A stretch of DNA of 64,000 nucleotides from Martinezella rhizogenes (lineage in GTDB: Bacteria > Pseudomonadota > Alphaproteobacteria > Rhizobiales > Rhizobiaceae). The translations under genes and the position numbers were made by a program. This document shows positions 16,699-25,474 of the stretch, piece by piece. Each line of letters starts with the position of its first letter. Position 1 is the first letter of the stretch. The notes beneath the pieces were generated by a model that saw only the letters and a program-made list of their open reading frames with translations, was not told the origin of the DNA and did not search any database. Location of the stretch: NCBI RefSeq assembly GCF_000799715.1, contig NZ_JUHG01000017.1:248001-312000 (forward strand). Reading direction: 5' to 3'.

Positions 16699-17583
16699 AT
16701 GGATATTCGCGCCCTGGCCTGCTTCGTTGGCGTTGCGGAAGAGTTGCATTTCCGTAGGGCTGCCGAACGGCTGAACATCACCCAGCCGGCGCTCAGCCAG
16801 CGTATTCGCGTGCTGGAGGAGGAAATCGGCACGCCGCTGCTGGAGCGGGACCGCCGCCACGTTGCCTTGACGCCGGCGGGAGCAGCCTTTCTGGAGCCGG
16901 CGCGGTCCGCGGTCGCGAATGCAAACCTTGCGAAAACCCAGGCGCTTCGCGCCGTGCGTGGCGAACTCGGCCGATTGCGGCTCGGTTTCACCGTCATCGC
17001 CTTTTATGGAATGCTGCCCGAAGCCGTTCGCGTCTTCCGTGGCCGTTATCCGGATGTGGCGGTGGAGTTGGTCGAGATGAACTCACCGTCGTTGGAAGCC
17101 GCGCTTGTGGCGGGCGACATCGATCTCGGCGTTCTGCACCCACCGCTGGTAATGTCCGAATTGACCACGCGAACATTGCCGGAGCAGCAACTGGTTCTGG
17201 CGCTGCCGGCGATGCACCCTTTGGCGCGGCGGAAGATAGTCGCCGTTGCCGATCTTGAAAACGAGCCCTTTCTGATCGCGCCCCGTGCTATCGGGCCCAG
17301 CATCTATGATCGCGTCATCGCACTATTCCAAGGCCAAGGTATCAGCCCCCACATCGTCCAGGAGGTGACGCCGATGACGACGCTTACCGGCCTTGTTGCG
17401 GCCAGCGTGGGTCTGGGCTTTGTCACCGAAGGCATCGCGACGGTGGCGCGGCCGGGGGTGGTTTTCCGGCCGGTCGAGCCGGAGCCGCCAAGCTTGCCGA
17501 TCGCCGCTGCCTGGCGCGCGCCGGATCTGTCGATGCCGGGCGAACGTTTCCTCGAAATCGTCGCGGCATTTACCCAAGCTTGA
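16699..17583 (+). CDS. LysR-family transcriptional regulator
   Basis: 294-residue LysR regulator of normal length. The N-terminal helix-turn-helix is clear (MDIRALACFVGVAEELHFRRAAERLNITQPALSQ split over residues 1-34, then RIRVLEEEIGTPLLERDRRHVALTPAG). It is followed by the two-lobed effector domain, with GRLRLGFTVIAFYGMLPEAVRVFRGRYPDVAVELVEM at its beginning. The pattern resembles the BenM/CatR-type subgroup. It is divergent from the beta-propeller gene with 107 bases between, so that gene is the likely target. The effector is unknown. Confidence 0.92.
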   Translation: MDIRALACFVGVAEELHFRRAAERLNITQPALSQRIRVLEEEIGTPLLERDRRHVALTPAGAAFLEPARSAVANANLAKTQALRAVRGELGRLRLGFTVIAFYGMLPEAVRVFRGRYPDVAVELVEMNSPSLEAALVAGDIDLGVLHPPLVMSELTTRTLPEQQLVLALPAMHPLARRKIVAVADLENEPFLIAPRAIGPSIYDRVIALFQGQGISPHIVQEVTPMTTLTGLVAASVGLGFVTEGIATVARPGVVFRPVEPEPPSLPIAAAWRAPDLSMPGERFLEIVAAFTQA

Positions 17584-17680
17584 GCGATGTCGGCTGGGGA
17601 TTGTCGAGCAGTTTCCAGACCTCGTTGCTGTAAGTGACCACGCGGACAGTGATGCGTCGGTGATCAAGCTGGCACAAGCA

Positions 17681-17714
17681 CGTCCGACGCGCCCTGTTTT
17701 GGGCGCATCGGACG
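17681..17714. terminator. Bidirectional hairpin terminator between convergent genes
   Basis: CGTCCGA-C-GCGCCC (17681-17694) pairs with GGGCGC-A-TCGGACG (17701-17714) with one internal mismatch and a TGTTTT loop. It sits between the LysR gene and the convergent small periplasmic-protein gene and can serve both. Confidence 0.65.
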
Positions 17715-17731
17715 CATCTTGCGGTCTGGCC

Positions 17732-18181
17732 TTAGCTATGCGCTTCCGGCATCGCCGAAGAATGGTGCGAGGTGATCAGCCATTTTCCGTTCTCGAAGTC
17801 GTAGGTGAAGGTATAGCGGGCCGGAACCTTCGTGCCGTCGGCGAGCGTGAAGGTATAGGTGCCGGTGTCGACGGCCTCGTTGCAGCCGATCTTGATCGTG
17901 CGGCTATCGATCTTGCCTTGTGGCTTCTTCTTCAGGAAGTCTACGAAATAGGCTTTGCGCTCTTCCTGCGTCAGGCGGGGCTTGTTGGAGAGCGTCGGCA
18001 GGAGAACCGCGTCCGGGGCGTAGTTCTCGACAACCTTTTCCGGGCTAAGCGTTGCGAGCGACGTGTTCCAGCGGTCGAAGAGGCCTTCCACCTGCTTTTC
18101 GGTGATCGGCGTGCATTCGGCGGCCATTGCCTGGCCAGCCAGGACAGAAGCGACGGCGGCGACCATGACAAGTTTATACAT
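17732..18181 (-). CDS. Secreted SnoaL/DUF4440-like (SgcJ/EcaC-type) protein
   Basis: 149-residue protein with a signal peptide MYKLVMVAAVASVLAGQAMA. The start at 18181 has GGAGAT 9 nt upstream and removes an implausible N-terminal extension. The mature part matches the NTF2-like fold of the DUF4440/CaMKII-association-domain family: VEGLFDRWNTSLATLSPEKVVENYAPDAVLLPT followed by KIDSRTIKIGCNEAVDTGTYTF and the closing strand GKWLITSHHSSAMPE. Catalytic function is unknown. Such proteins are often small-ligand binders. It is monocistronic and converges on the LysR gene. Confidence 0.78.
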   Translation of the reverse strand: MYKLVMVAAVASVLAGQAMAAECTPITEKQVEGLFDRWNTSLATLSPEKVVENYAPDAVLLPTLSNKPRLTQEERKAYFVDFLKKKPQGKIDSRTIKIGCNEAVDTGTYTFTLADGTKVPARYTFTYDFENGKWLITSHHSSAMPEAHS

Positions 18182-18381
18182 AAGGGGGTATCTCCAATTT
18201 TGACTGTTTTCTCCGGCCTCATCGCCGGTAGCCTGAAGATAAGTCTGGTCAAATGGCGAAACGATCTGCCGGTCGGCGGTGAAATGATATGCCGGTTGGC
18301 GTATGTTCATCGGCTTACGGAACGTTTATCTAAGGCAAGATCGGGGCATCAGGCTCCGGCTCATGCCAGAGACCAGAGACA

Positions 18382-19497
18382 GTGGAAAACCTAGAATCTC
18401 CCGTGAGAGAACTGCGTCGGCTCTACAGGGAGTCCGAAGCAAAGGCCGCGCGCCTGAGACTGATCGTCGAGGCGCGAACCATTCTCGACACAATGGACTT
18501 CGAGATCGCCGCCCGGCAGGTGCTTGCCCTTGTCTGTTCCTTCTGCGGCGCATCCGCCGCGCGGATCGAGTTTCCCGACGATCCGGCGGTTGAGGCCATT
18601 CGGTACGAACGCGGTGCGTCGACACCGTCCTTGGGAATCGTTTTTACCGTCAATCTTGAGGGAAACGATCCCAAAATCTCTCTGTCCCTTGCGCCCGAGA
18701 TACAGGCACTGACTACTGACGATGACCGGCAACCGCTGAAAATCGTCGCAGACCAGCTTCTGGCGGCTCTCAACGACAAGAGGCGCCGGCGGGAGCGCGA
18801 AGCTTTCACGGAGGCGTTGCGGAGCCGGGAAGCCATGCTTGCCCACTTGGTCGGGGAGATGATCGGCGCCCAGGAAAAAGAACGTGCCCGCGTTGCCTAT
18901 GATCTGCACGACGGTGTCGCCCAGAGCCTCGTCAGCCTGCTTCTCCATCTGCAAGCGGCAACCGCCGGTCAGGATATCGAAGCGCAAACCGCGCGGAAGC
19001 TGACCAACTGCATTGATCTTGCCCGTCGCTGCGTCGGCGACATCAGGCTGGCCATCGCCGATCTCAGGCCGGCCGAGCTCGATGATCTGGGTCTTTCAGC
19101 GGCGATCCGGGCGAAATTGGATTCGATGCGGATCGAGGATGTCTCCTTCTCGGATCAGCTCGGTGAGACACGGCTGCCGCGTGCCGTCGAGATCGTCCTT
19201 TATCGCGTTGCCCAGGAGGCGCTCGCCAACGCCGAAAAGCACGCGGCCTGCAAGCATGTCCGAATTGAGCTTGCCGAAAACGCGCAAGGGATCGTCACGC
19301 TGACAGTGTCCGACGATGGGCGCGGCTTTGCAGTGGGTGATCATCGGCCGGAGAGGGGACATGGCGTCGGCCTGCCGGCGATGCGCGAGCGCCTGGCGCT
19401 GGTCGGCGGAACTCTGTCGATCGACAGCGCGCCGGGCGCTGGAACCCGGCTGCTGGCGGAAGTGCCGACCGATTTGAACCGGGAATCGTCTCCATGA
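18382..19497 (+). CDS. NarL-class sensor histidine kinase, cytoplasmic, GAF-like sensor
   Basis: 371-residue kinase with no membrane segment. The first ~135 residues resemble a GAF-type sensor (ARTILDTMDFEIAARQVLALVCSFCGASAARIEF). A short coiled linker follows, then a HisKA_3 dimerisation domain with phospho-acceptor H176 in AYDLHDGVAQSLVSLLLHLQ, and a HATPase domain with VAQEALANAEKHA (N-box) and VSDDGRGF. The start is GTG at 18382. Its last four bases overlap the response regulator start (ATGA), making the two a cognate pair. The signal sensed is unknown. Confidence 0.88.
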   Translation: MENLESPVRELRRLYRESEAKAARLRLIVEARTILDTMDFEIAARQVLALVCSFCGASAARIEFPDDPAVEAIRYERGASTPSLGIVFTVNLEGNDPKISLSLAPEIQALTTDDDRQPLKIVADQLLAALNDKRRRREREAFTEALRSREAMLAHLVGEMIGAQEKERARVAYDLHDGVAQSLVSLLLHLQAATAGQDIEAQTARKLTNCIDLARRCVGDIRLAIADLRPAELDDLGLSAAIRAKLDSMRIEDVSFSDQLGETRLPRAVEIVLYRVAQEALANAEKHAACKHVRIELAENAQGIVTLTVSDDGRGFAVGDHRPERGHGVGLPAMRERLALVGGTLSIDSAPGAGTRLLAEVPTDLNRESSP

Positions 19498-20147
19498 AGA
19501 CTGCATCGATCGTCATTGCCGACGACCATGATCTCGCGCGCTCGGGGATTGCCGCTGTCCTTGCGACATCGGAGAGCCTGGACATCGTCGGCCAGGCAAA
19601 GAACGGGCTGGAGGCGGTCGAGCTGTGCGATCGCTTGCGCCCCGATCTCATTCTCCTCGATATCCGTATGACGCCGCTCGACGGTCTCGGGGCTGCCGCC
19701 GAAATCCGAAAAGTCGCTCCCGATACCAAGATCGTCATGCTCACCATGCATGAGAGCATCGACTACCTCAGTGCGGCGATCAAGGTTGGAGCAAGCGGCT
19801 ATCTCCTCAAGGATGTCAGCCGCGAGAGCCTGCTGCGCACCATAGACATCGTGCTGGACGGACAGGCGTTTTTCGACACGGATCTGATGCGCAGGATGCT
19901 GGCGAGGATAGATCGTGAATCGCCGGCGGAAACGGTCATTGAGAGACTGACGAACCGGGAGCGCGAAATTCTCTGTAGCCTGACCACCGGCGAAACCAAC
20001 AAGGGTATCGCGCGAACGCTGTCGATTTCGCCGGGGACGGTGAAAGTGCATGTCGAGCGCATCCTGAGCAAGCTTGGGGTTAATGATCGCACGCAAGCGG
20101 CGGTTCTGGCGATCCAGGCGGGCCTGCTGCGAAAGGACGAGCTTTGA
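19494..20147 (+). CDS. NarL/FixJ-family response regulator
   Basis: 217-residue two-domain regulator. The receiver has the acidic pair VIADDHD, phospho-acceptor D56 in LILLDIRMTP and a K in GYLLKDVSRE. The C-terminal LuxR-type helix-turn-helix reads LTNREREILCSLTTGETNKGIARTLSISPGTVKVHVERILSKLGV. It is transcriptionally competent and should be phosphorylated by the preceding kinase. It overlaps that gene as ATGA, and the next gene as TTGA. Target genes are unknown; the following hybrid kinase is co-transcribed. Confidence 0.92.
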   Translation: MKTASIVIADDHDLARSGIAAVLATSESLDIVGQAKNGLEAVELCDRLRPDLILLDIRMTPLDGLGAAAEIRKVAPDTKIVMLTMHESIDYLSAAIKVGASGYLLKDVSRESLLRTIDIVLDGQAFFDTDLMRRMLARIDRESPAETVIERLTNREREILCSLTTGETNKGIARTLSISPGTVKVHVERILSKLGVNDRTQAAVLAIQAGLLRKDEL

Positions 20148-22495
20148 CGACCGGCGACATGACCGACAAGACGGGCCTGTCCCTTCGTTTCCTCGATCAG
20201 CCTCTTGCCCGCAAGGGAGTGATCGTGATCGCACTTCCATTGATCTGCCTGCTGATCGCTCTCGGATCGGTGTTCCTGGCCGATCGGGAAAGCCGTCGCG
20301 CGGAAGATTATGTGCGCGTGACCTTCGCCATCCAGTCCGACATTCTGGAGCTGCATGCGCTTCTGGCGGAGGGCGCCTCGGGTGTTCGCGGTTATCTCTT
20401 GACTGGAGACGCGGCGTTTCTCGCGCCTTTCGAAAAGGCCAATGCCGAACTCCCTAGCGTTTTCGCCGCCATGCGGCCGTTGATAACCGACGCCGAGCAG
20501 CGCGCCCGCCTTGACGGCATGGAGCCGCTGGTCTTCCAGAAGCTTGCTGGCCTCAACGACCTGCTGGACAAGGGCCGTGGGAGCAATCAGTCGATCAATG
20601 ACGACATGCGCCGGACGCTGGTGGACAACAAGGTGGTGCTGGACGAGTTGCGCGCCCGCATTCAGCAGATGCGCGCACGAGAGGATGCTCTTCTTGAAGA
20701 GCGGACGAAGCAAGCGGATGCCATCCGTGACAGAGCCCAGTGGATCACGATCATTGGCGCGATTATTGGCCTGGTCGGCTGCGTGGTGGCGATCATTCTG
20801 ATGTCGAACGGCATCGTCCGACGGGTTGCCTCGCTGCAAAAGACCGCGCGCCTTCTGGCGATGGGACAGCCGGTGACATCAAAAGAAAATGCGCGCGACG
20901 AACTTGGCGTGCTGTCGCGAGCGCTTCAGGAGGCAAGCCTACTCCTGAAGGAACGAGAAAGCGCGCTCCGCGAGAGCGAGGAACGCTTCCGCCTCCTCGT
21001 CGATGGCGTCCACGATTATGGAATTTTCGGGCTCGACCAACAGGGGCGGGTGGTGAGCTGGAATGCGGGCGCCGAGCGGATCAAGGGCTATACGGCCGAC
21101 GAGATCATTGGCGAGCATTTCTCGCGATTCTATCCGCAAGAGGTTCGCGATACGCTGCCAAGCCAGGAGCTTGAGCGCGCGCAGGCCGATGGCCGCGTCG
21201 AAGACGAGGGGTGGCGGGTGCGCAAGGGCGGCTCGCGTTTCTGGGCCAATGTCGTGGTCACCGCGCTTCGCGACGAGAATGGCAATCCCCGGGGCTTTTC
21301 GAAGATTACCCGCGATATCACCGATCGCAAACGCAACGAAGAAGAGCTGCTGGCCGCCCGATATAAGGCTGAGCAAGCGAGCGAAGCCAGAAGCGCCTTT
21401 CACTCGCGCTTGAGCCACGAGTTCAGGACGCCCCTCAACTCCATTCTCGGCTTTGCCCAGATTCTGGAAATGGATCTGGAAGAGCCTGAAACGCAGGCAA
21501 GCCTGGCGCAGATTCTGAGGGCCGGCCGACATCTGCTCAGCCTGCTTGACGATTTGCTCGACCTGGCTCGCATCGATGCCGGACGGATGGAGCTCTATAT
21601 CGAAACACTGGATGCCGGCGAGATTGTCGGGGAGGCGGTCGACCTTGCCCGTCCGCTTGCCGCGCCTCGCAAGGTCGGCATTGTCGTCGAGGTCGATCAT
21701 GCCGCCGGTGCGGCTATCATCGTCGACCGGCGGCGCCTTCTCCAGGTGCTTTTGAACCTTCTATCCAATGCGATAAAGTTCAATCGCGAAGGCGGAATGC
21801 TTCGCATTTCCGCCCGGCTAGCGGAAGGCGATATGCTCGCCATCGACATCAGCGATACCGGCTTCGGTATTGCCGAGGATCGGAAGGAAAAGCTGTTTCT
21901 GCCCTTCGAGCGCCTGGGTGCCGACAGTTCCGCCACATTGGGAACCGGGTTGGGGCTCTCTTTGTCGCAGCATTTGATGCAGGTGATGGGCGGGAGGCTG
22001 GAGCTTAGCTCCACCAGCGTCGATGGTTCGACATTCACCGTCTTTGCACCGGCGGTGCCAGGTTCGGCGGTTGCGGTTCGTCATGCCGTCAGCGGAGCTG
22101 TGGATGCTCCCGCTGGCAAGCGCGGATTGGATATCGTGCTCTGTATCGAGGACAATCCCGCCAGCCTGAGCCTGCTGGAAAATGTGCTGTCCCGCCATTG
22201 CAACGCCAAGGTCATTCCCGCCATGCTCGGCGATCTCGGATTGTCGCTGGCGCGCGAGCATCGGCCGAATCTCATCCTGCTCGACATCAATCTTCCGGAT
22301 ATCAGTGGCCTGGAGGTATTGAAAAGTCTAAGGGCTGATAGTGATACGCGCGCCATACCGGTGATCGTCATCAGTGCCGATGCGACGGAAGTGACGCGGC
22401 AGGGCGCGCTGCAGGAGGGGGCGACACGCTTTCTTGCGAAGCCGCTCGATATAAGACAGTTCCTGCAGACGCTCGACGAGGTTATGGCGCAATGA
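20144..22495 (+). CDS. Hybrid histidine kinase: CHASE3-HAMP-PAS-HisKA-HATPase-receiver
   Basis: 783-residue membrane hybrid kinase. The first membrane helix spans about residues 24-46, then a CHASE3-type periplasmic sensor (SGVRGYLLTGDAAFLAPFEKANAELPSVF) and a second helix about 198-222. HAMP follows, then PAS about 278-390 (FRLLVDGVHDYGIFGLDQQGRVVSWNAGAERIKGY). H425 in LSHEFRTPLNSILGFAQILE is the phospho-acceptor, and the ATPase boxes are NLLSNAIKFN and DTGFGIAED. The receiver ends the protein with D714 in LILLDINLPD. TTG 20144 overlaps the previous stop; an in-frame ATG at 20159 is an alternative start. Confidence 0.9.
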   Translation: MTTGDMTDKTGLSLRFLDQPLARKGVIVIALPLICLLIALGSVFLADRESRRAEDYVRVTFAIQSDILELHALLAEGASGVRGYLLTGDAAFLAPFEKANAELPSVFAAMRPLITDAEQRARLDGMEPLVFQKLAGLNDLLDKGRGSNQSINDDMRRTLVDNKVVLDELRARIQQMRAREDALLEERTKQADAIRDRAQWITIIGAIIGLVGCVVAIILMSNGIVRRVASLQKTARLLAMGQPVTSKENARDELGVLSRALQEASLLLKERESALRESEERFRLLVDGVHDYGIFGLDQQGRVVSWNAGAERIKGYTADEIIGEHFSRFYPQEVRDTLPSQELERAQADGRVEDEGWRVRKGGSRFWANVVVTALRDENGNPRGFSKITRDITDRKRNEEELLAARYKAEQASEARSAFHSRLSHEFRTPLNSILGFAQILEMDLEEPETQASLAQILRAGRHLLSLLDDLLDLARIDAGRMELYIETLDAGEIVGEAVDLARPLAAPRKVGIVVEVDHAAGAAIIVDRRRLLQVLLNLLSNAIKFNREGGMLRISARLAEGDMLAIDISDTGFGIAEDRKEKLFLPFERLGADSSATLGTGLGLSLSQHLMQVMGGRLELSSTSVDGSTFTVFAPAVPGSAVAVRHAVSGAVDAPAGKRGLDIVLCIEDNPASLSLLENVLSRHCNAKVIPAMLGDLGLSLAREHRPNLILLDINLPDISGLEVLKSLRADSDTRAIPVIVISADATEVTRQGALQEGATRFLAKPLDIRQFLQTLDEVMAQ

Positions 22496-22968
22496 ACCCG
22501 CAAATCGATATCGCCGCCGAGGCGAGCGTTCTGGTCATCGATGACGAGGCCGCAAATGTCGCACTTCTGGAGCGCCTGTTGCGCCGTGAAGGGTTCCAGA
22601 AGGTGACGACGACCACCGATCCGAGGGACGCCACCCGGCTTTTCAGCGAGGTGAGCCCGGACATCATCCTGCTCGATCTGATGATGCCCCATATCGACGG
22701 GTTTGCTCTTCTGAACACCTTTTCCCGGCTGATCGGGCCGACATCCTTTATTCCGATCGTCGTGCTGACGGCCGATATTTCCATCGAAACCCGGCGCAGG
22801 GCTCTGTCGCTCGGCGCCAAGGACTTCCTAGTGAAACCGATCGATGCGGTGGAAACTCTTTTGAGAATATTCAATCTGCTCGAAACACGCTTCCTGTTTC
22901 GTGCATTGACCGAGTTGACGGGGCAGTCTCCATTCGTCCGGCGTGGGGGCGATCCCGCTAGCCGCTGA
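22492..22968 (+). CDS. Stand-alone receiver (CheY/RpfG-receiver-like)
   Basis: 158-residue protein made only of a receiver domain plus ~35 C-terminal residues. It has VLVIDDEAANVALLERLLRREGF, phospho-acceptor D62 in IILLDLMMPHIDGFALL, a switch region VVLTADIS and lysine in DFLVKPIDAVETLLRI. The sequence style matches the receiver of RpfG-type proteins, but no HD-GYP domain follows; it stops at GGDPASR. It overlaps the hybrid kinase by ATGA and is the likely end point or relay of that kinase. Without an output domain it probably acts by protein contact. It could be a truncated longer regulator. Confidence 0.85.
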   Translation: MNPQIDIAAEASVLVIDDEAANVALLERLLRREGFQKVTTTTDPRDATRLFSEVSPDIILLDLMMPHIDGFALLNTFSRLIGPTSFIPIVVLTADISIETRRRALSLGAKDFLVKPIDAVETLLRIFNLLETRFLFRALTELTGQSPFVRRGGDPASR

Positions 22969-22992
22969 GGGAAGAGAGGCTGCAAACGACAA

Positions 22993-23015
22993 AGGCGCCG
23001 ATGGTGTCGGCGCCT
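22993..23015. terminator. Bidirectional hairpin terminator
   Basis: A perfect 9-bp stem, AGGCGCCGA (22993-23001) and TCGGCGCCT (23007-23015), with a 5-base loop. It lies between the receiver gene and a convergent minus-strand gene. Confidence 0.7.
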
Positions 23016-23043
23016 CATGTTTAGACGTTAAGGCTCGCGGTCT

Positions 23044-23385
23044 TTAATCGCAGACGCGCATCCGCTCGTAATGGTAGCCGTCGTCATATTCGTTTTGAAC
23101 TGGACGGCTCTCCGTCCAGCATCTCGGCGGGGGCGGAGGAGGAGCTGCGTAACCATAACCACCGCCACCACCATTGACGATAGCGCCGCCAATCAGGCCG
23201 CCAATGAGCCCCGCTGCCACACCGCCGGCGATCGCGCCGCCATTGTGGTGGTGATGACGCCGCGGGCCATCGTTCCAGTCACGGTAACGACCATATTCCT
23301 GCGCCTGGGCAAAGCCGGCTGGGGCCAACACGCTGCCGGCGACCGTAGCTGCGAGCAAAACCGTGAGAATTGTCTTCTTCATCAT
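23044..23385 (-). CDS. Secreted glycine-zipper protein
   Basis: 113-residue small exported protein. The signal peptide is MMKKTILTVLLAATVAGSVLAPAGFAQA. The mature part has a His cluster (RRHHHHNGG), a glycine zipper GGAIAGGVAAGLIGGLIGGAIVNGGGGG able to insert in membranes, a run of seven prolines, and a short C-terminal domain with two cysteines (CWTESRPVQNEYDDGYHYERMRVCD). GGAGG lies 5 nt before the first ATG (23385) and 8 nt before a second (23382). Similar proteins are common in rhizobia, with no established function. An envelope or metal-related role is only a guess. Confidence 0.75.
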   Translation of the reverse strand: MMKKTILTVLLAATVAGSVLAPAGFAQAQEYGRYRDWNDGPRRHHHHNGGAIAGGVAAGLIGGLIGGAIVNGGGGGYGYAAPPPPPPRCWTESRPVQNEYDDGYHYERMRVCD

Positions 23386-23534
23386 GATCACCTCCGACGC
23401 GATGCGTCTTGAAATGCAAATCTTCGACTCGGTTAATCGAGTGTTTCCAGAATGACTCTGTGCACGTGAACATGGCGTGAATACGCCGTTCACCTAAATT
23501 CGGTCGGGAGGGTCTTTGTTCCCGAGGGCTGTAA

Positions 23535-24173
23535 TCAGCTTGGAAATGCCTCGTTGAGCTCGGCAACTGCTTCGAGGGAAAGGGGGGACGTCTTGCGGTC
23601 TCCCAGCAGGAAGAAGAGCTTGGATGTCTCCTCCAGCTCCTCGTAAGCGTAGACTGCTTCTTCCAATGTCTTGCCCGAAACGATCGGTCCATGATTGGCG
23701 AGAAGCATGGCGCGATGGTCACGGGCGGCAAGACGCACGGCGTCGGCCAAGGCTCGGTCCCCCGGCCTGAAATATTTGAGCAGCGGAAGCTTGCCGACTC
23801 GCATGACGTGATAGGCGGTCAGCGGCGGCAGCACATTGTCGGTATTGTCATGGCACAGGCAGGACACGGCCACCGAATAAGTGGAATGAAGATGCACCAC
23901 GGCACGCGCGGAGGGCCGTTGTTCATAAACAGCAAGATGGAAGAAGGCTTCCTTCGAGGGCGGATCGCCGGCCAGAAGCTCGCCCGAGGGAGAAACCTTG
24001 GATATCCGGGCAGGATCCAGGAATCCGAGGCTTGAATTGGTGGGCGTCACCAGGATCGAACCATCTTCGAGGCGGACGGAGAGATTGCCGGCGCTGCCAT
24101 GGGCAAGCTGGCGATTGTAGAGGAGTGCGCCCATGCGGGCGATCTTGTCGCGTAGTTCCGTTTCTTCCGTCAT
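23535..24173 (-). CDS. otnC: 3-oxo-tetronate 4-phosphate decarboxylase (class II aldolase family)
   Basis: 212-residue class II aldolase-fold enzyme. The zinc-binding pattern VVHLHSTYSVA and the later NHGPIVSG are present. In acid-sugar catabolism OtnC decarboxylates 3-oxo-tetronate 4-phosphate to dihydroxyacetone phosphate. That assignment rests on its place directly after the kinase (otnK) and isomerase (otnI) genes, a combination known from L-threonate and erythronate pathways. The start has an AGGGAC site. It is the last gene of the operon, 20 nt after otnK. Confidence 0.85.
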   Translation of the reverse strand: MTEETELRDKIARMGALLYNRQLAHGSAGNLSVRLEDGSILVTPTNSSLGFLDPARISKVSPSGELLAGDPPSKEAFFHLAVYEQRPSARAVVHLHSTYSVAVSCLCHDNTDNVLPPLTAYHVMRVGKLPLLKYFRPGDRALADAVRLAARDHRAMLLANHGPIVSGKTLEEAVYAYEELEETSKLFFLLGDRKTSPLSLEAVAELNEAFPS

Positions 24174-24193
24174 TGTGTCCCTGCCTCGATTGC

Positions 24194-25474
24194 CTAATGC
24201 ATCATGGAAAGTGCTGCGGCAAAGAAGTCGTCGCCGCCGAAATTTCCGGACTTCAGGGCAAGCAGCATGTTCCCCTGGGTGTTTCCGACGGTTCTGAGAA
24301 CGGGAACGCCCGGCGCGATTTCCCGGCCAATCAGGAAAGCGGGAATGCCGAGCCTGTCGACGGCAGCACCGGATGTCTCGCCACCGGCCACGACCAGACG
24401 CCGCACGCCGCGAGACACCAGTTCGGCGGCGATGGTCGACGTGGCATGTTCGATGGCATGACCGGAGGCCTCCCGGCCATAACGCGCCTGCACGCGGCCG
24501 ACGGCTTGCGGATCGGCGCTTGCGGCGATGACCACCGGCCCGGCCGATATCCGGTCGCCCGCCCAGGAGATTGCGTTGGAAAGCTCGTCATGCCCCGAGA
24601 GCAGTTTTTCAGGGTCGAGCCGCAGAACCGGCATCGAACGCTCGGCTTCGGCAAGCTGGCGCAAGGTTGCCGTCGAGCAGCTACCGGCGATAATGGCGGC
24701 GAGGCCACCGACTGGGCCGATTGCATCCTCGGTTGCCCGCGCCGGATGCGAGATCCTGCCGGAACGCCTGAGCGCTCGCGCAAGGCCAAGGCCTAGCCCG
24801 GAAGCGCCTGTGGACAGCGGCGTTTCCAGCGCAACGGTGCCCAGGGTTTCCAGATCGCTTTCAAAAACGGCGTCGGCGATGACAGCTGTCACGCCGGTTT
24901 CTCGAAGAGCGGCAAGCCGTGCGCGGACAGCGTCCGGACCACCGGCGACAGTCGTGAGATCGACGAGCCCGACGCTACCGGAGGATTGCCGGGCAAGAAC
25001 CCGCACGAGGTTGGCGTCGTGCATCGGATTGAGCGGGTGGTCTTTCAACGGGCTCTCGTCGAGCGGAACGCCGTTGACGAAGAGGTGGCCGGCATAGACG
25101 GTGCGGCCGGTTTCCGGGAAGGCGGGGGTGACGATCACAGGGTCACCGCCCGCAGCATTACGCAGCGCATCGGTCACCGGGCCGATATTGCCGGCATCGG
25201 TGGAATCGAAGGTCGAGCAGATCTTGTAGAGGACATGGATCGCCCCGCGAGCGCGCAGCCAGGCTTCGGCCTTGCTTGCGGCGGAAATAGCATCTTGCGC
25301 CGCGACCGAGCGGATCTTGAGGGAGATAACGACCGCATCCACATCCGGCAGCGGCAGATCCGGGTCGGGGATGCCGATCGTCTGTACCGTGCGCAGGCCG
25401 TTCTTGGTGAACGTGTTGGCGAGATCCGACGCACCGGTGTAATCGTCGGCAATCGCTCCGAGCAAGAGTGTCAT
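24194..25474 (-). CDS. otnK: 3-oxo-tetronate kinase (DUF1537 family)
   Basis: 426-residue kinase of the DUF1537 family, which phosphorylates 3-oxo-tetronate (3-dehydro-threonate or -erythronate) at O4. The N-terminal substrate domain opens with LLGAIADDYTGASDLANTF. The C-terminal nucleotide domain carries the Gly-rich VVAGGETSGAAVDRLGI. Length is typical. It overlaps the isomerase gene by 4 nt (ATGA), so translation is coupled. The pathway is dehydrogenase, isomerase, kinase, decarboxylase, giving dihydroxyacetone phosphate. Whether the entry compound is L-threonate or D-erythronate cannot be decided here. Confidence 0.92.
   Translation of the reverse strand: MTLLLGAIADDYTGASDLANTFTKNGLRTVQTIGIPDPDLPLPDVDAVVISLKIRSVAAQDAISAASKAEAWLRARGAIHVLYKICSTFDSTDAGNIGPVTDALRNAAGGDPVIVTPAFPETGRTVYAGHLFVNGVPLDESPLKDHPLNPMHDANLVRVLARQSSGSVGLVDLTTVAGGPDAVRARLAALRETGVTAVIADAVFESDLETLGTVALETPLSTGASGLGLGLARALRRSGRISHPARATEDAIGPVGGLAAIIAGSCSTATLRQLAEAERSMPVLRLDPEKLLSGHDELSNAISWAGDRISAGPVVIAASADPQAVGRVQARYGREASGHAIEHATSTIAAELVSRGVRRLVVAGGETSGAAVDRLGIPAFLIGREIAPGVPVLRTVGNTQGNMLLALKSGNFGGDDFFAAALSMMH

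Noticed and set aside
23044..23385. Possible low-complexity repeat or CRISPR-like signal in the GGN/CCN-rich stretch
   Set aside because: The repetitive bases encode a glycine zipper and a proline run in one reading frame. No spaced direct repeats are present.
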